NCBI GenBank assembly: GCA_024803745.1 | Contig: JANJXV010000101.1 | Location: forward strand, 2,101,001 to 2,165,000 | Direction of reading: 5' to 3' | From: Megascapheus bottae | Taxonomy: Eukaryota; Chordata; Mammalia; Rodentia; Geomyidae | Length of the DNA: 64,000 bases | In this document: one piece after another, positions 11,007-23,332 of the stretch | How positions within the stretch are numbered: the stretch's first letter is position 1 | Layout of the letters: every line of letters begins with the position of its first letter | Translations under genes and position numbers: made by a program | The notes under the pieces: model-generated | What the model was told of the DNA's origin: nothing | The model's input: only the letters and a program-made list of their open reading frames with translations | The model's database searches: none

Positions 11007-11401
11007 ATTACACATACACATACACAGCCAAATCCTGAAGATCTCTGTAGTCCCAAAGACCTGAGTTCAATATCTATTTCTACTCCAACAAGGCTCCATG
11101 ACAGTTGACAGTTTGCAAAGGGTTGTCTGAACATCTCTGCTCCTGTGTAAAGTGAAGATAATACCCACCCACAGAACCATGCCCATCTAATCCTGCTTGA
11201 GGCCCTCCAGCTCTCAGCGTCCAGTCAGAGACAGGAAGTGACTTGAGCATGTCAAACAGAACTATAATGTAGGGGATCTGTTACATAAATAATAAAAGAC
11301 CTAAGTCCCGAACAGAACCATGAGGCAACTCCGTGTTGGTGAAATAGCTCTGCAAGTCTAGTTAGAGGTTGTAAAGATTCCATGGGAAAGCATAGCAATT
11401 C

Positions 11402-11781
11402 TTTTTTTTTTGCATTATTTTATTGTAATTAGTAAAAGGGTTACATGATATTTGCCAGATAGAAGGTGCATTAATTCACGTACATTGATACCCTTTCACA
11501 TGTCTTGGTACCCATTTCCCTACCCCCCACCTGTCTTGGTTTTCCCCCCTTCCCTATCAAATAACCAAATACAAATAAATTCAATATATCAGATAACAAA
11601 GTGAGATACTATAACAATATGAGATAACCAAGGGACAGCAAAGGAGATGAGAGACAACATAGTACATTAAGGACAACAATTATTCGTTATATGGCTTTTG
11701 TTTCAATATCCTGGAGGTCCTTTCAATTAGCTTCATACTATATGGCCTTATGTATCAAGGTTTTGCTCTATTGCAAATCTC
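11402..11781 (-). mobile_element. 5'-truncated L1 3' end
   Basis: It starts with a T-run (reverse-complement A-tail), then 'ttattgtaattagtaaaagg', the same 3' UTR as the other young L1 copies in the window. The flanks carry a 15-bp duplication, 'aaagcatagcaattc' (11387-11401) and 'aaagcatagtaattc' (11782-11796), with one difference. Confidence 0.9.
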
Positions 11782-11809
11782 AAAGCATAGTAATTCTAAA
11801 TAAAGACTG

Positions 11810-11880
11810 GGGATGTCACTCCAGTAGAGTGTTTGCATAACAACTGCAGGGTCCTGAGTTCAAGCCCCAAACTCAATTTT
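11810..11880 (+). repeat. ID-like monomer
   Basis: 'ggggatgtcactccagtaga' then 'gagtgtttgcataac', 'gggtcctgagttcaagcccc'. A single diverged ID-type unit. Confidence 0.55.
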
Positions 11881-11883
11881 GAG

Positions 11884-11995
11884 TTCAATTTTGCTGGTTC
11901 TGGGGCTTGAACTCAGGGCCTGGGCTCTGTCCCTGAGCCTCTTTGTGCTCAAGGATAGTGCTCTACCACTTGAGCCACAGCACCACTCCCTCGAG
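11884..11995 (-). repeat. ID-like half of a B1+ID SINE
   Basis: 'ctggggcttgaactcagggc' ... 'ctctaccacttgagccacag' is the ID-like half in reverse complement. The B1 half is missing. Confidence 0.75.
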
Positions 11996-12757
11996 GGATA
12001 TTCTTATATAGTTTCAGCACCCAGAAGAGCCATAGAGCTTTTCCTTCTAGAAACCAGAAAGACAGTGGGGTCATATTGGCCATCTTTGATCACATGACCT
12101 CCCTGGACCAATCCCATAGATGCAGAGAAATGGACTGGATTGGTATATCTATCTGCCTGTGGATCAGATTGATCTCTATCCAAACCACCTGGACTAAAAT
12201 AATAGTAATAATAACAACAGCAGCAACTATCACCATCATCAAAGTAGTATTAACCAAAAGGGAAGGAAAGAGATCCTAAGAGGTAAACTAAGAGGTGTCA
12301 ACCTTCACCAAGACAAAAAACAAGTAACTCTTTTTGATCATAATTTACTTGAATATTTAATATTTTACTACTTTTCAGAGAATAGTATCTCTAGTGCACA
12401 AATGAGAATAGCAAAGTTGCAAGAGTTTAAGGAAGTTACCCAAGGTCCCAGAGTTGGAAAATGGTTGTGCTTAGGCTTGAACCCACCACATGTCTCTACT
12501 ATTAAAACTCATGTCTCTTCTTCTACACCATGCTGGTATCTTACTGAGTAGCAAGCATGGAGCATGAAATAATCCAAAGTGATTGCTTGGGGGCCAGTGA
12601 ATGTCTTAATCTTCACTGTTAAATACTAAAATCTGCATGTGCACGTGTGCTCATTTCCTGGTGTCATAAATTGAATATTCACTCCCTTCCATTTCCCATT
12701 AAAACATAGCATGAATTAAAGGGTTTCATTTTCATCACTCAAATAGAGACCTTAAGC

Positions 12758-13016
12758 CCCATGCTGGAGGCTTACCCCTGTAATCCTAGCTACTCAGGAA
12801 GCTGAGATATGAGGATCATGGTTCAAAGCCAGCCTGAGATATGAGGATCATGGTCTGGAAAGTCCATGAAGCTCTTATCTCCAATTAACCAACAAAAACC
12901 TGGAAGTGGAGCTGTGACTCAAGTGGTAGAATGCTAGCCTTCAACAATTTAAAAAAAAAAAGCAGCTCAGGAACAGTGCCCAGGCCCTGAGTTCAAGGCC
13001 CAGTACTGGCACAAAT
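12758..13016 (+). repeat. B1+ID dimeric SINE
   Basis: B1 core 'ctactcaggaagctgagata'. A short internal duplication repeats 'gagatatgaggatcatggt' at about 12804 and 12837. The ID-like half 'gtgactcaagtggtagaatg' ends 'aggcccagtactggcac'. The A-rich tail grades into an AAT array. Confidence 0.85.
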
Positions 13017-13050
13017 AATAATAAAATAATAATAATAATAATAATAATAG
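13017..13050 (+). repeat. (AAT)n microsatellite
   Basis: About eleven AAT/ATA units directly after a SINE tail. Confidence 0.9.
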
Positions 13051-13158
13051 TTTATCCTTTACCGATTGATGGATCTCACACATACTTAGAACTCCAACTA
13101 CCTGGTCCTCAACCCAATGAAGTTACAGGGTTTGCTCTAAGAGTGTAAAACTTGAGTC

Positions 13159-13485
13159 ATGGCATCTCTGGTCATAAAAGAAATGCAAATCAAAACAACT
13201 TTAAGATTCCACCTCACTCCATTTAGAATGGCTAGGATCAAGAAATCTAATAATAACAGATGCTGGAGGGGAGGTGGACAGGAGGGATCACTACTACACT
13301 GTTGGTGGGAGTGCAAACTTGTTCAACCTCTATGGAAAGCAGTATGGCAGTTCCTCAAAAGACTAAATATAGAGCTCCCCTATGACCCAGCAATTCCACT
13401 ACTTGGCATTTACCAATCGTCCAGAAACAAGGACCTACTAAATCCACTAGCACAACAATGTTCATTGCAGCACTATTCACCATAG
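13159..13485 (+). pseudogene. L1 ORF2 C-terminal fragment
   Basis: This 108-codon frame carries the typical end of mammalian L1 ORF2p, including [19 protein letters not shown] and ELPYDPAIPLLGIY (about residues 44-86), part of the Cys-rich C-terminal region. The endonuclease and RT domains are absent because the insertion is 5'-truncated. The frame breaks soon after and the sequence continues as ORF2/3' UTR with stops, so it is non-functional. Confidence 0.85.
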
Positions 13486-14075
13486 CAAAGATATGGAACC
13501 AACCCAGATGTCCCTCAGTTGATGAGTGGATCAACAAGATGTGGTATTTATACACAATGGAATTCTATGGTGCTCTCAGAAAGAATGACATCACCCATTT
13601 GTAAGGAAATGGAAAGACTTAGAAAAAAATCATATTAAGTGAAGGAAGCCAGACTCAAAGGAACATAGGCTCAGTGGTTTCCCTCATTTACAATAATCCG
13701 TAGAAACCTTGGGCTCTCCTAGGAGAGGTTCACAATAGAGCAAAACCTAGATACATAAGGCCATACAGTATGATGCTAAATGAAAGGATCTCTAGGATAT
13801 AGAAACAGAAGCCATATAATGAGTGATTGTTGTCCTTTTGCTGTCCCTTTATCTCATATTGTTACAATATTTCACCTTGTTATCTGATATATTTTATATA
13901 CGCTTAATTGAAATAGGAGAGGGAAGGGGGAAAATCAAGATGTATGGGGAGAGGGGGAGGGAAATGGGAACCATGACATGAGAAAGGGTATCAATATTTA
14001 TGAAGTAATGTACCTTCTATCTGATGAATATAATGTAACCCTTCTATTAATTACAATAAAAATATATGAAAAAAA
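13163..14075 (+). mobile_element. L1 3' end (ORF2 C-terminus plus 3' UTR)
   Basis: A 5'-truncated L1 of about 0.9 kb, the longest young L1 piece here. ORF2 sequence is followed by the 3' UTR with 'tcatattgttacaatatttc' and a terminal 'ttacaataaaaatatatg' A-tail. 'ttgagtcatgg' is repeated at 13152-13162 and 14076-14086, a likely target-site duplication. Confidence 0.9.
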
Positions 14076-14087
14076 TTGAGTCATGGC

Positions 14088-16487
14088 CAGGCTTCCTCCA
14101 GGTCCTTCAGAAGTGAAACTCCAGTTGTTCAGGTCTATCACCTTTCTTGAGTACATTTCCCCTCAGTCATTTACTGTGATCCGATACCCCAAGGACCCTT
14201 GTTCAGAAATGGCAGGGCGCTGTCACTGCCAACTGCAGGGAGAGCTCCTTCCTATAGCTGTTACAGGCCCCCTTGTCTCCTTCCTGCATCTGCACTTGGG
14301 ACCACAAGAGGCAACGTGCACAATGGCAATCTCTTAATAGGATTATATCTTTTTCTGCACATCCCATCTCTAGGGATTATTGTCATTTGTCTCCTGCAAA
14401 TGACAATCCAGCTTCTCCGGGCTCCCTGGTTGCTGGGGGAGAAATGTTACCGCACAGCTTGTGTCGGATGATGTTTTATAATCATAGCAGAAATCCAATA
14501 TTAATAGAACTGTCTGGGTAAAAAGGTGCGTGCGCTGTTTGTGGAGCCACACGGGTATCCCTGATGTCTGGAAACACCCCTCCCCCGCGATTTCTTTACT
14601 CTGGCATTTCTCCTGTAGACATAAAATTTTAAATCAAGTTGGACCACAGGCACATATGGGACTATTATGAGGACATCCTGCTTACTCTCCCACAGTCCGA
14701 CAGACACTTTGCACTGCCAACCCTTCATAATGCTCAATGGTGTTTACCATTTTTCCTAAGATACCCTTCTTTTTAATCCCTGCTTGTCCAAACACATCCT
14801 CCTCCGATTGCCTTCCGAGAGCACCTCACTCCGCAATGGTGTTTGACTTCCTGGTGGCAATGAGTCTCCAACTCCTTTGTGACCATTGCCTGTATTTTTC
14901 GCCTGAACCTCTTTTAACCACTCACAATTATGGGGGCAGGGGGAGTCAAGGTCCTGGCCCTTGATCTAAACTTCATCCTAACTTAGAAAAGAATGGGGGC
15001 TGAGAAGGATGAAAATGTTCCCCTCTCTCTATTAGTCCCCTCAAACACCCCTCACCCCCAACCACCCAGCTGGGGGGACTATGACACTCCTCCCAAAAGA
15101 GTGGCCCACACAGCCACGGTTATAGCAAGAGCTCTTGAGAGTAGTAGTGGGGCTGGCCCACAGATCTCACACTAAGAGAATGGGGTTTGTTGTTCTGTTT
15201 CCCTGAAAAGAAAGAGAGGGTCAGAGAGGTTACTGGTTTGCCCAAGGTCACTGAAAGGGAAAACCACCATTAGAAATCCTAGCTTGTCTAAACCCAGCAG
15301 CATCTCAGGGATATGATTCGTACAGAGCCTCTGATGGTGGGTGGAGGGGTCCGTTACAAAAATCTCTTTTCCAATTTGACACAAGATGTCCAAGAGAAAG
15401 CCTTCCTTCACAGAGTTAAAAAAAAATCAATGATGTGAGCCCATCCTGGAGTCCCAGCTGGGCTTGAGATCTCAGCACTGCCCTTCTTACTCCATGTCTC
15501 CTGACCCCAGTGAACAATTTGGAACCAAGTTACAATTTCCTTTTCATTCTCATTAAGCAGAATACTCCTCTTTAACAACCCTCCCTAAACCACCCCCCAT
15601 CTACAACCCTCCCTGAGCTTTGCTTGACTATAAAGCGCTCTATTTCTCTGTGATCTTTATGTCCTTAGAAATTACAACATGCTGGCATAGGTATTTAATT
15701 ATTGAAAGGAGATGTGCCTTGTAAAATATTGTACCTGCAGGTTTGCTCATGCAAAGTAAGGATGGATCCCACTTGGCCAGACAAAACCTTTGCTATGCTA
15801 GAGCTTTGTTCTGGAATAAATCTTGGTTTGTGAAATATGCATCCTATAAGAGCACTTCTGGGTTCTGCCTAGAACTGGCCAAACTAAAACACCTTTCCCT
15901 TTTTTAAATGAAACTAAACCTTGCTTTTACATAATACTGAGCTGACCCCCTCCTAGGCTGGGAATTTAAAGAACACTTTTAGGGGTAGGGAAAAAAAAAA
16001 CAGATGTCAGATGATCCATCACAGAGTTTCTTTTCCAAGGCTGGAAAGAGCTCCACCACCACACTAAGGATAAAAGACAACAGATAAACGTCAAAGTTTG
16101 AACTCTGCTCAAAGACATACAAAAGCTTAGGTTGCAGGGAAAGCTCTCTGTGCTGTCCAATATGATAGACATGCTGGTACCATCCAATATTATTGGTTTT
16201 GACTTCTAATCCATGGATTTGACTTCAGATGTGTCTGGAATATCCAAAGCAGTGGAATTTCAATTTTACATCATAATGTAATCCATTTAGATTTAGTTGC
16301 ATGGAGCATCATGTAATCCAGGCTTATCCTATTGGACAGTGGATGCAATTACTGATCAATATTCCTAAAGAACATAGAAGTAAACATGCTCAAAAATATT
16401 TGCCAGTGGAATCTGGTAATTTAGAAGAAGGATGAAAGAGCATGATTGAATCAGATTTGTCCTGGGGAATTCAAGGTTGGTTTAGCA
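14088..16487. other. 2.4 kb without a recognisable gene or repeat
   Basis: Mixed-composition unique DNA. Overlapping short frames at 14083-14521 and 14737-15175 occur in several phases and resemble nothing known. A CCAAT-poor stretch near 15730-15850 contains 'ctggaataaatcttggtttg' and could be an old LTR edge, but I cannot support that. Confidence 0.4.
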
Positions 16488-16489
16488 GA

Positions 16490-16655
16490 AGAAGGAAGGG
16501 AAGGGAAGGGGAAGGGAGGGGAGGGAAGGGGAGGGGGAGAGAGAGGAGAGGGGAGGGGGAGGGAAGGGGAGGGGAGGGGAAGGAAGAGGAGAAAGAAAGA
16601 AAAAATAAAAAAAGAAAGAGGGAAGGAGGGAGGGAGGGGAAAGGAAAGGAAAGGA
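16490..16655 (+). repeat. GGGA/GAAA purine microsatellite
   Basis: Imperfect (GGGAAG)n, then AAAG-rich, then GGGA units. Confidence 0.95.
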
Positions 16656-16664
16656 AATCAATGT

Positions 16665-16950
16665 CAGCGATTTAGTGGCACAAATTCATGGAATCCCAGT
16701 ACTCACAAAGAGGAAGCAGGAGGATCACAAATTCAAGGTCAGACTGGGATATAGACCGAGAACCTGGCTCAAAGAAAAAAAATCAGGTATGGTAGCGCAT
16801 ACATGTAATCCCAGCTGTGTAGGAGGATTCAAATTAAAACCCTATCTGAAAAATAATCAACCCCAAAAGAGGGCTGGGGGCATTGCTTAAGCAGAAGAGT
16901 GCTTGCTGAGTAGACATGAGGCCCTGAGTTCAAATTCCAGCAAAAAAGGA
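16665..16950 (+). repeat. Old B1 pair with ID-like unit
   Basis: 'atggaatcccagtactcaca' and 'caggaggatcacaaattcaa' (first B1-like unit), 'catgtaatcccagctgtgta' (second), then an ID-like unit 'gggcattgcttaagcagaag' ... 'gccctgagttcaaattccag'. Confidence 0.65.
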
Positions 16951-18314
16951 GAGAGAATACTTACCTGACTTGAAAAGTAACCTCGTATGTGGTAAGAGTT
17001 CTATTAATACTAATTAGAATCAGCTCTATTAACCTTAGCTCATGAATATATTGCTATACTATGTCATTAATGTTATTAATATATCATTCATAGTATATTA
17101 ATAGGAATACACTCATACTAACTTATTCCTGTTAAATACTGTTTAGGATTTCACTGTTCCCTTTTCTTAGGCTGTGAGTGTTACACCTCCCTGAGATTTT
17201 TTTTTTTGTGTAACAAGAGGCTCCCCTGACACTGAGCCTCATGTGTTCTGAGAGTCTGGGGATCCCCAGATCTGGGCCCCCCGCCATGCCCCACATGGGC
17301 TGGCTTCTCCAACACATGCAGCTGCTCTGTTGGCTGACCCAATCCAGGCCAGTGACTCTGCTTCTCTCCTGCTTGCCTCAGCAGTTTTGCTTCCCAGCCG
17401 TCCACACTCCCAATGGCTCCAATACGTCCAAAGATGAGCACTTCCAAACCCTGAATTATTTACATCTGAGAGGCTCCATGGGTCCTTTCTCCCTCCAATT
17501 CTGCCAGCCCCTCCCCCCTTCCAATGAATCATAGCAAATTTGAATCTTGGCCATACACACACAAAGTGAAGTTTTGTTTTTTACTTAGAAGGTTCCTCTG
17601 GTACACCCAGGAGAAAAAGGGCAGAAAAAGATGGAGGTGGACAGTGGCTTGCAAAGAAAAAGGGAAAGAAAAGCAAACAACAACAATAACAATAAAGCAA
17701 CTCTTGCTGAATCAGTAACTAGCAGTAATAGATTTTTTTTAAAAATTCACTTCCAGGCTCAGTTGGGGAAAACAAGATACATTTCCTTGCAATAATTTAA
17801 AGAGTGGAATGTTTCATTCCCAGAGAAACTACAGCTGTTTTGACCTATTCCTGGCTTTAGGTTGGACTATTATTTGCATTCTCTGAATTATTATTGTTGT
17901 TATTTCTTTTCCTTTCTTAACATGGTAGCATTTAGGAATGGAGCCAAGTTATAGCCTGATTAAAGTCTTTCACTCTGAATTAAAGGTTTTGAATCCAGCC
18001 TTAGGCTTCAGCCTCAGATTTTTGTTGCTGTAGCTGCTGTTTTCCATCCACACCTCCCCATCTCCAGGGGAGAAGAATAGAACTAGAAATCAGTCCGCTG
18101 CAGGCACACCCCTCTGAGGTTACACCAATTGGCTCCAAGGAGGGTGCCACTGCTGTTTTGGATGTTATAAGGCCACTGTGGCTGCAACCAGGCCAGTAAG
18201 GGGACAAAGGACATCTCCCTGAGGGAAAGGCCAAGGGAAGAGAAGGACCCTTCCCAAGCATTCTCATGTTCTAGAAAAGTCACTCTCCTTGCAATTCCTT
18301 TTTTCATCTCAAGA
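16951..18314. other. No recognisable gene
   Basis: Contains an AT-rich patch with an ATTAATAT-like self-complementary run near 17040-17110 and a GC-rich patch at 17230-17530. Open frames there on both strands have no recognisable motif. Confidence 0.4.
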
Positions 18315-18542
18315 GTTCTGATAACTCACACCTGTAATCTCAGCTACTCAGAAGTCTAAGATCTAAGGATGGCGGTTCAAAGCCAGTCCTGGCAGAAAAG
18401 TCCCTGAGACTCTTACCTCCAATAAACTATCAAAAAGCCAGAAGTTAGGGGTGTGGCAAGTGGTAGAGCACCAGCCATGCAGCTGGGGATAGCAGGCAGG
18501 AATATGAGTGTGAGGCCTTGAGTTCAAGCACCGGTAGTGACA
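18315..18542 (+). repeat. B1+ID dimeric SINE
   Basis: 'ctcacacctgtaatctcagc' then 'cggttcaaagccagtcctgg', 'ctccaataaac', and an ID-like half with a short insertion, ending 'gttcaagcaccggtagtgac'. Confidence 0.8.
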
Positions 18543-18793
18543 AGTTCATTCATCAATTCACTTCAGTCACCTGTAACATGAGATCATAAGAGCACCTAGG
18601 TCAAAGTGTTGGGTCTGAGATATTTACAGATGCACTGATCAGTAATCAATCAATGCTGGCTGGTGTGTACTGCTCCTCTTTAAGGTGCTTTCTCTACCTG
18701 ATCATCTAGCATGTCATCTTCCCATGTCTGCCAAGATCGCACTTGCCGATAATGGAAAAAGCACAAACCATACACGTGTGTGCGTACAGGCTT

Positions 18794-18794
<1 letters not shown>

Positions 18795-18837
<43 letters not shown>
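18795..18837 (+). repeat. (CA)n microsatellite
   Basis: About 21 uninterrupted CA units. Confidence 0.98.
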
Positions 18838-18838
<1 letters not shown>

Positions 18839-19223
18839 ACTTGTCTGTCGAAATAGGCTCTTTTCTGCCCAGGAGGGCCTTAGACTGCCATCTTCCCAAT
18901 CATTGCCTGCTGAGCAGCAGAAATTATAGATGTCAGCCACCAAGGCCTGGCTGATAGAAAGATCTCTCTAGAAGACAGCTCAGTGGGCCCTTGGACCATA
19001 ATCCTCCTCTGTCTATGCTTCAACATGGAGCTGGGATTTCAGGTGTGCACTACTGTTGGTTTGTTGGTTGAAATGGGGATAGGGGGAAACTCGAGCCCTG
19101 TGCAATGTCAGAGCCCACGTCCCATGTCTGTTACTTGCCTGTTGAAGGGAGGGAGGGAAAGCGGGCAATCTATCCCTACTGGGTGAAGGCTGAGAGAAGA
19201 GAAGGGGGGAGGTAAGATGGTAA

Positions 19224-19410
19224 GGGCTGGGAGTTTGGCCTAGTGGTAGAGTGCTTGCCTGGCATGCACAAAGACCTGGGTTCGATTCCTCAGTACCACA
19301 TACACAGAAACGGTGCTGTGGCTCAAGTGGTAGAGCACTAGCCTTGAGAAAGCCCAAGGACAGCGCTCAGGCCCTGAGTTCAAGCCTCATGCCTCCGGAC
19401 TGGCAAAAAA
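19224..19410 (+). mobile_element. Double tRNA/ID-like SINE, well preserved
   Basis: Starts 'aagggctgggagtttggcct'. The first unit has A-box-like TGGCCTAGTGG and B-box-like GGTTCGATTCC. The second has 'gtggctcaagtggtagagca' and 'ccctgagttcaagcctc'. It therefore shows two sets of Pol III internal promoter motifs. Ends 'gactggcaaaaaa'. Confidence 0.88.
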
Positions 19411-19429
19411 ATTTTTTTTTTTTAAAAAG

Positions 19430-20040
19430 GTAATCAATGCCCTTTTTGGCCACAGGCTGCTGGGTACCAGGCCATGGAGAAAAAGACAGAAGAATGTGAA
19501 AGAGCAGAAGGAGAAATGAAGCAGTCATGGACCCCGCTGCCAGGAAAGCCTGCACTGTTCTGGCTGCTGCCAGTGCCAACAGGAATGGCAGGCAGCCTGG
19601 AGCTCTTGACAGAGGATGGGGAGGAAAGCCAGGAGCGAGAGTCAGCCGGAGGGAGATGCTGGAGGGGCTTCCCCAACTGAGCAGGTGCCTGGGGAAGGAA
19701 GACCCTACCCAAGAACAGCCTTGGGAGCCACAAACAATCCCCCTCCCCAACCTGTGCCCTGGACCTCCTACTCTCCCAGATCTCAAAGCAGCTAGCCCCA
19801 GCTCTCCTTCAGCCAGGCCAGCTGCCCGGCAGGCAAGCAGATGGTGACATCTTCACTAGAGCCAAAATTACCTTTCCAGGAAAATGTCTCAACCTTCTCT
19901 GGAGGACACAGAAAGGAGCGTGCACCATGGAGAATTTCAAACTTTCTCAAGAAGCTACAGCTTCTTAAAAGTATTTGAGTGAAACAAAAATGTATTTTGA
20001 CTATAGATTGTTCAGTGCCTCCGATTTAAAAAGAAAAGAA
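19430..20040. other. No recognisable gene
   Basis: GC-rich, with open frames on both strands at 19367-19847 (up to 139 codons minus, 106 plus) overlapping the SINE edge. Composition and mutual overlap argue for chance. Confidence 0.4.
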
Positions 20041-20041
20041 A

Positions 20042-20237
20042 GGTTGTTGAAAGTTGCCTATAATCTCAACCACCTGGGAGGCAGAGGTAGGAAGATGACA
20101 GTTCAAGGCTGAACTGGGAGAAAATACAAGACCTATCTGAAAACCAAACTAAAAGCCAAGGGACTGGGAACAGGGCTCAAGTAATAGAGCACCTACCTAG
20201 AAAGCACAAGGCCCTGAATTTAATCCCAGTACAAAAA
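20042..20237 (+). repeat. B1+ID SINE
   Basis: 'gttgcctataatctcaacca', 'ctgggaggcagaggtaggaa', then an ID-like unit 'caagtaatagagcacctacc' ... 'gccctgaatttaatccc'. Followed by an AAT array. Confidence 0.7.
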
Positions 20238-20241
20238 AATA

Positions 20242-20282
<41 letters not shown>
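20238..20282 (+). repeat. (AAT)n microsatellite
   Basis: About 14 AAT units between two SINEs, probably grown from the tail of the first. Confidence 0.95.
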
Positions 20283-20284
<2 letters not shown>

Positions 20285-20517
20285 CAGGTGCTGGTGGCTC
20301 ATACCTGCATTCCTAGCTACTCAAGAAGCTGAGATCTGAGGATCAAGGTTCAAAGCCAGTAGGGGCAGAAAAGTCTATGAAACTCTTATCTCCAATTAAC
20401 CACCTAAAAACCAGAAGTGGCACTGTGGCTCAGAATGGCAGTGTGCTAGCCTGAAAAGAAAAAGAGCTCAAGGACAGTGCCCAGGACCAGACTTCAAGTC
20501 CCATGACCAACAGAAAA
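20285..20517 (+). repeat. B1+ID dimeric SINE
   Basis: 'ggtgctggtggctcatacct', 'caagaagctgagatctgagg', 'ctccaattaaccacctaaaa', 'cactgtggctcagaatggca', ending 'cttcaagtcccatgacc'. Confidence 0.88.
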
Positions 20518-20529
20518 TTAATTAACTAA

Positions 20530-22030
20530 CTAACTAACAGTCAGGTAGTTTCCAGAACTTTAGCTCCTTACTCCCCAACCCTGCCATCCCTTGTGAGCAG
20601 CTAGTCATGGACTAAAAATCACTGAATTAAACTATTCTATCTGTCTCTGTCTCATCCCCTCCCTCTCAAATCTCAACATCTGGCTCCCAGATGTATGCTT
20701 ACCACTGCACTTACTGCTTGCATAACAGACAGGTTCCATTATCAATGCTAATCTGTTTACCTAATTCTAGAACTCTGAGGGGCTGTGCTGGGAAATATTG
20801 CACGCTCCATTCCACATCAAGTAGGGACATGTTCGGTGAGTGATTAGCAATGTCTGCATGGAAACAGGAAGCTGGATGCATGGGTCCAGTACTCACACAG
20901 AGGGCCGCATCTTCATCACTCTGCTTCTGGACAATGTTTGACTCTAAAAAGCTCCCTTCTGACTGGAGAAAACATTTATGCTGACTATGAGACACAAATG
21001 AATGATTGAAGGCCTCCAGAGGAAAGGATTTTGAAGCAAACAAGGAATTTCTCTAGCATCTCTATCCTCAAAACTCATATGACTCCCCTGTTAGACTTCA
21101 TGTCTGCATGTACTGTTGTCAAAACTACTTTTTCCTACTTCACAAGAATGAGAAGATGGGTCCCCTGGACCTCGTCACTCCTAAACTGGCCCCATCCTGT
21201 CCACTGCAGATAAGCATCAACTTGCAAATCCTAGCCTGATAGAACTATCCTAAGATGTGTAGACCTCACTGGTCAGGGACTCAAATCTCAGCTGACCAAG
21301 TGGATGGCCTTGGGGGGGAAAATTATTTGCCCTTGCCAGCCTCAGTTTCCTCCTATGCATGAGAAAAAGGAAAGAATTCGGAGCTCATGTAAGAATTAAG
21401 GAAATTACAGTTGTTCTGCTCCTAAAATCTACAGGATATTTAAGATACACTGCTTTCTTTTCCCCTCTTTTCATACCCTCAAGGCTATTTCAAGCTTTCT
21501 CCACAGGCAGTGAGTAAGGCATCAGAAATGTCTCTGTGCTGAATTAATGTAGCTGAGAGATGAGAAACCCCTCCCTGTGCCCCCAACTTGAGCCCTCCTC
21601 CTCTCTGTTTAGATTCAACTCAAAATAGCTGAACTTAGATGGAACCAGTTGGGGTCTGTCTTTGTATCTGGAGGCTTAAAAAAAAAAGATTCAAACCTTA
21701 AGCCCAACAGCTGCAGGTTAGTCAAGGACCTGATTCTGCCTGGTTAATTAACTTTAACCTCCAACCCAAGTCACTGTACATTTGTGCAGCTGACTCCTTT
21801 GATGCTAAAAGAATAAGCTTTTATCCAATGATTTATAATTTTTTAAAAGAAACTGTTTTAAGTAGCATAGGTGTATAGTTGTGTTTTTTTAATTAAATAG
21901 AACCAAAGCATTTCAAATGAAGAACTGTTCCTCAAAATACTAGTCTTACAAATCTTGCCAGAAATGCATTTATTAAAAGTAGGCTTCTCAATGTAGTTTA
22001 GGTACATTTAATAAATGTAAGTGTACATAT
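20530..22030. other. No recognisable gene
   Basis: Unique-looking sequence. A 110-codon minus-strand frame (20711-21043) shows no domain. Short TAACTAACTAAC repeat at 20521-20537. Confidence 0.4.
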
Positions 22031-22044
22031 AAAAGCAGATAACG

Positions 22045-22230
22045 GGGCTGGGAGTGTGGCCTAGTAGTAGAGTGCTTATCTAGCATGTACAACGCTCTGG
22101 GTTCAATCCCTTGGTACCACATACACAGAGAAAACAGAAAGTGGTGGTGCTGTGACTCAAGGGGTAGAGTGCTAGCCTTGAGAAAGCCCAAGGACAATGC
22201 CCAGGCCCTGAGTTGAAGCCCCAGGACTGG
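22045..22230 (+). mobile_element. Double tRNA/ID-like SINE
   Basis: 'ggggctgggagtgtggccta' ... 'ctgggttcaatccc'; second unit 'gtgactcaaggggtagagtg' ... 'ccctgagttgaagccccagg'. The flanks 'aaaagcagataa' (22031-22042) and 'aaaaacagataa' (22256-22267) look like a target-site duplication with one mismatch, after a CAAAA-rich tail. Confidence 0.85.
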
Positions 22231-22324
22231 CAAAACAAAACAAAACTAAACAAACAAAAAACAGATAAAAAAGAGATACGTAGATAGAGACTCATACTCA
22301 GACAAATGTGTGTTTGGCGGAGTG

Positions 22325-22470
22325 GTTACTGGGTCTTGAACTCAGAGCCTAGGCTCTGTCCTGCAACTTCTTCCTCTCCAGACTGAGGCTCTGTCCCTCA
22401 GCTTCCTCCTCTCCAGCTGAGCCTAGGCTCTACTTCTGGATTTTTGGTGGATCTGAGCCTTACAGGCATG
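22325..22470 (-). repeat. Diverged B1+ID SINE
   Basis: 'actgggtcttgaactcagag' is an ID-like half in reverse complement. The element has an internal duplication of 'ctgaggctctgtccctcagc' type. Confidence 0.5.
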
Positions 22471-23149
22471 AGATGTCAGTCTCATACAAGCATGTTACAT
22501 ATGGATCTCTTTATAATAGATCCTAAAATTTACTTCATTCTGGTATACCTACATCTATGCTTTCAATGGCTCCATTGTTAAAAGAAATTACCATTATTCC
22601 AATATTTAGGCGGGCCATCATTTCCCCCTCATTTTCCACTAACAGACAAATAGGAGATATTTTATATTTCCCATGATGATGTTGGAGCAACAGGCCTGCA
22701 CATGAGTCTCTGTGTAAAGATTTCTTTTTTTTTACACTTCATATTTAGAGTGTAGAATGGTTTCTAAAAGCCTACGCACTCAGAATTCAGTTAGCATTTA
22801 AGAACGTAAAACATACTTGCATAGGCAGCTCCGGGAGCTCCCACTGCAAAGGGTACATGTTGCCTGATTCCAAAAGAACTACTTACTTCCACAGCCATAT
22901 ACAATGTAATCCCAGCACTTGGGAGGTGGGGGAAGGAAGACCACTGGACAGTAAGAGACTTGTGGAGAAGAGCTAGGAGGCCCCAGCTGCACAAACCAAA
23001 GCCAGACAAGATTTTCCAACAGCCATCAAGCCCCCAGACACAGGATCAAGGCTAGCTACCAGGTCAAGGGCTTGCTACCAACCCTATCTATTGTTGGCTA
23101 CATGTGAACCCATCCAACAATGGGGATTCCTATCTCAAGAATGCACAGA

Positions 23150-23332
23150 CAGCTGGGTGCTGCTGGCTCATGCCAATAATCCTACTCAGGAGGCTGAGAT
23201 CTGAGCATCATGGTTCAAAGCCAGCCTAGACGCTATATCCAATGAATCACCAGAAAACCGGAAGTAGCACTGTGGTGCAAAGTCATAGAGTACTAATCAG
23301 GCCCTGAGTTCAAGCCCCACATTCAACCAAAA
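23150..23332 (+). repeat. B1+ID dimeric SINE
   Basis: 'gctgggtgctgctggctcat', 'ctactcaggaggctgagatc', 'atggttcaaagccagcctag', then a shortened ID-like half ending 'gagttcaagccccacattc' and an A-tail. Confidence 0.88.

Noticed and set aside
19367..19847. 139-codon minus and 106-codon plus ORFs
   Set aside because: Overlap each other and a SINE edge; GC-rich chance frames.
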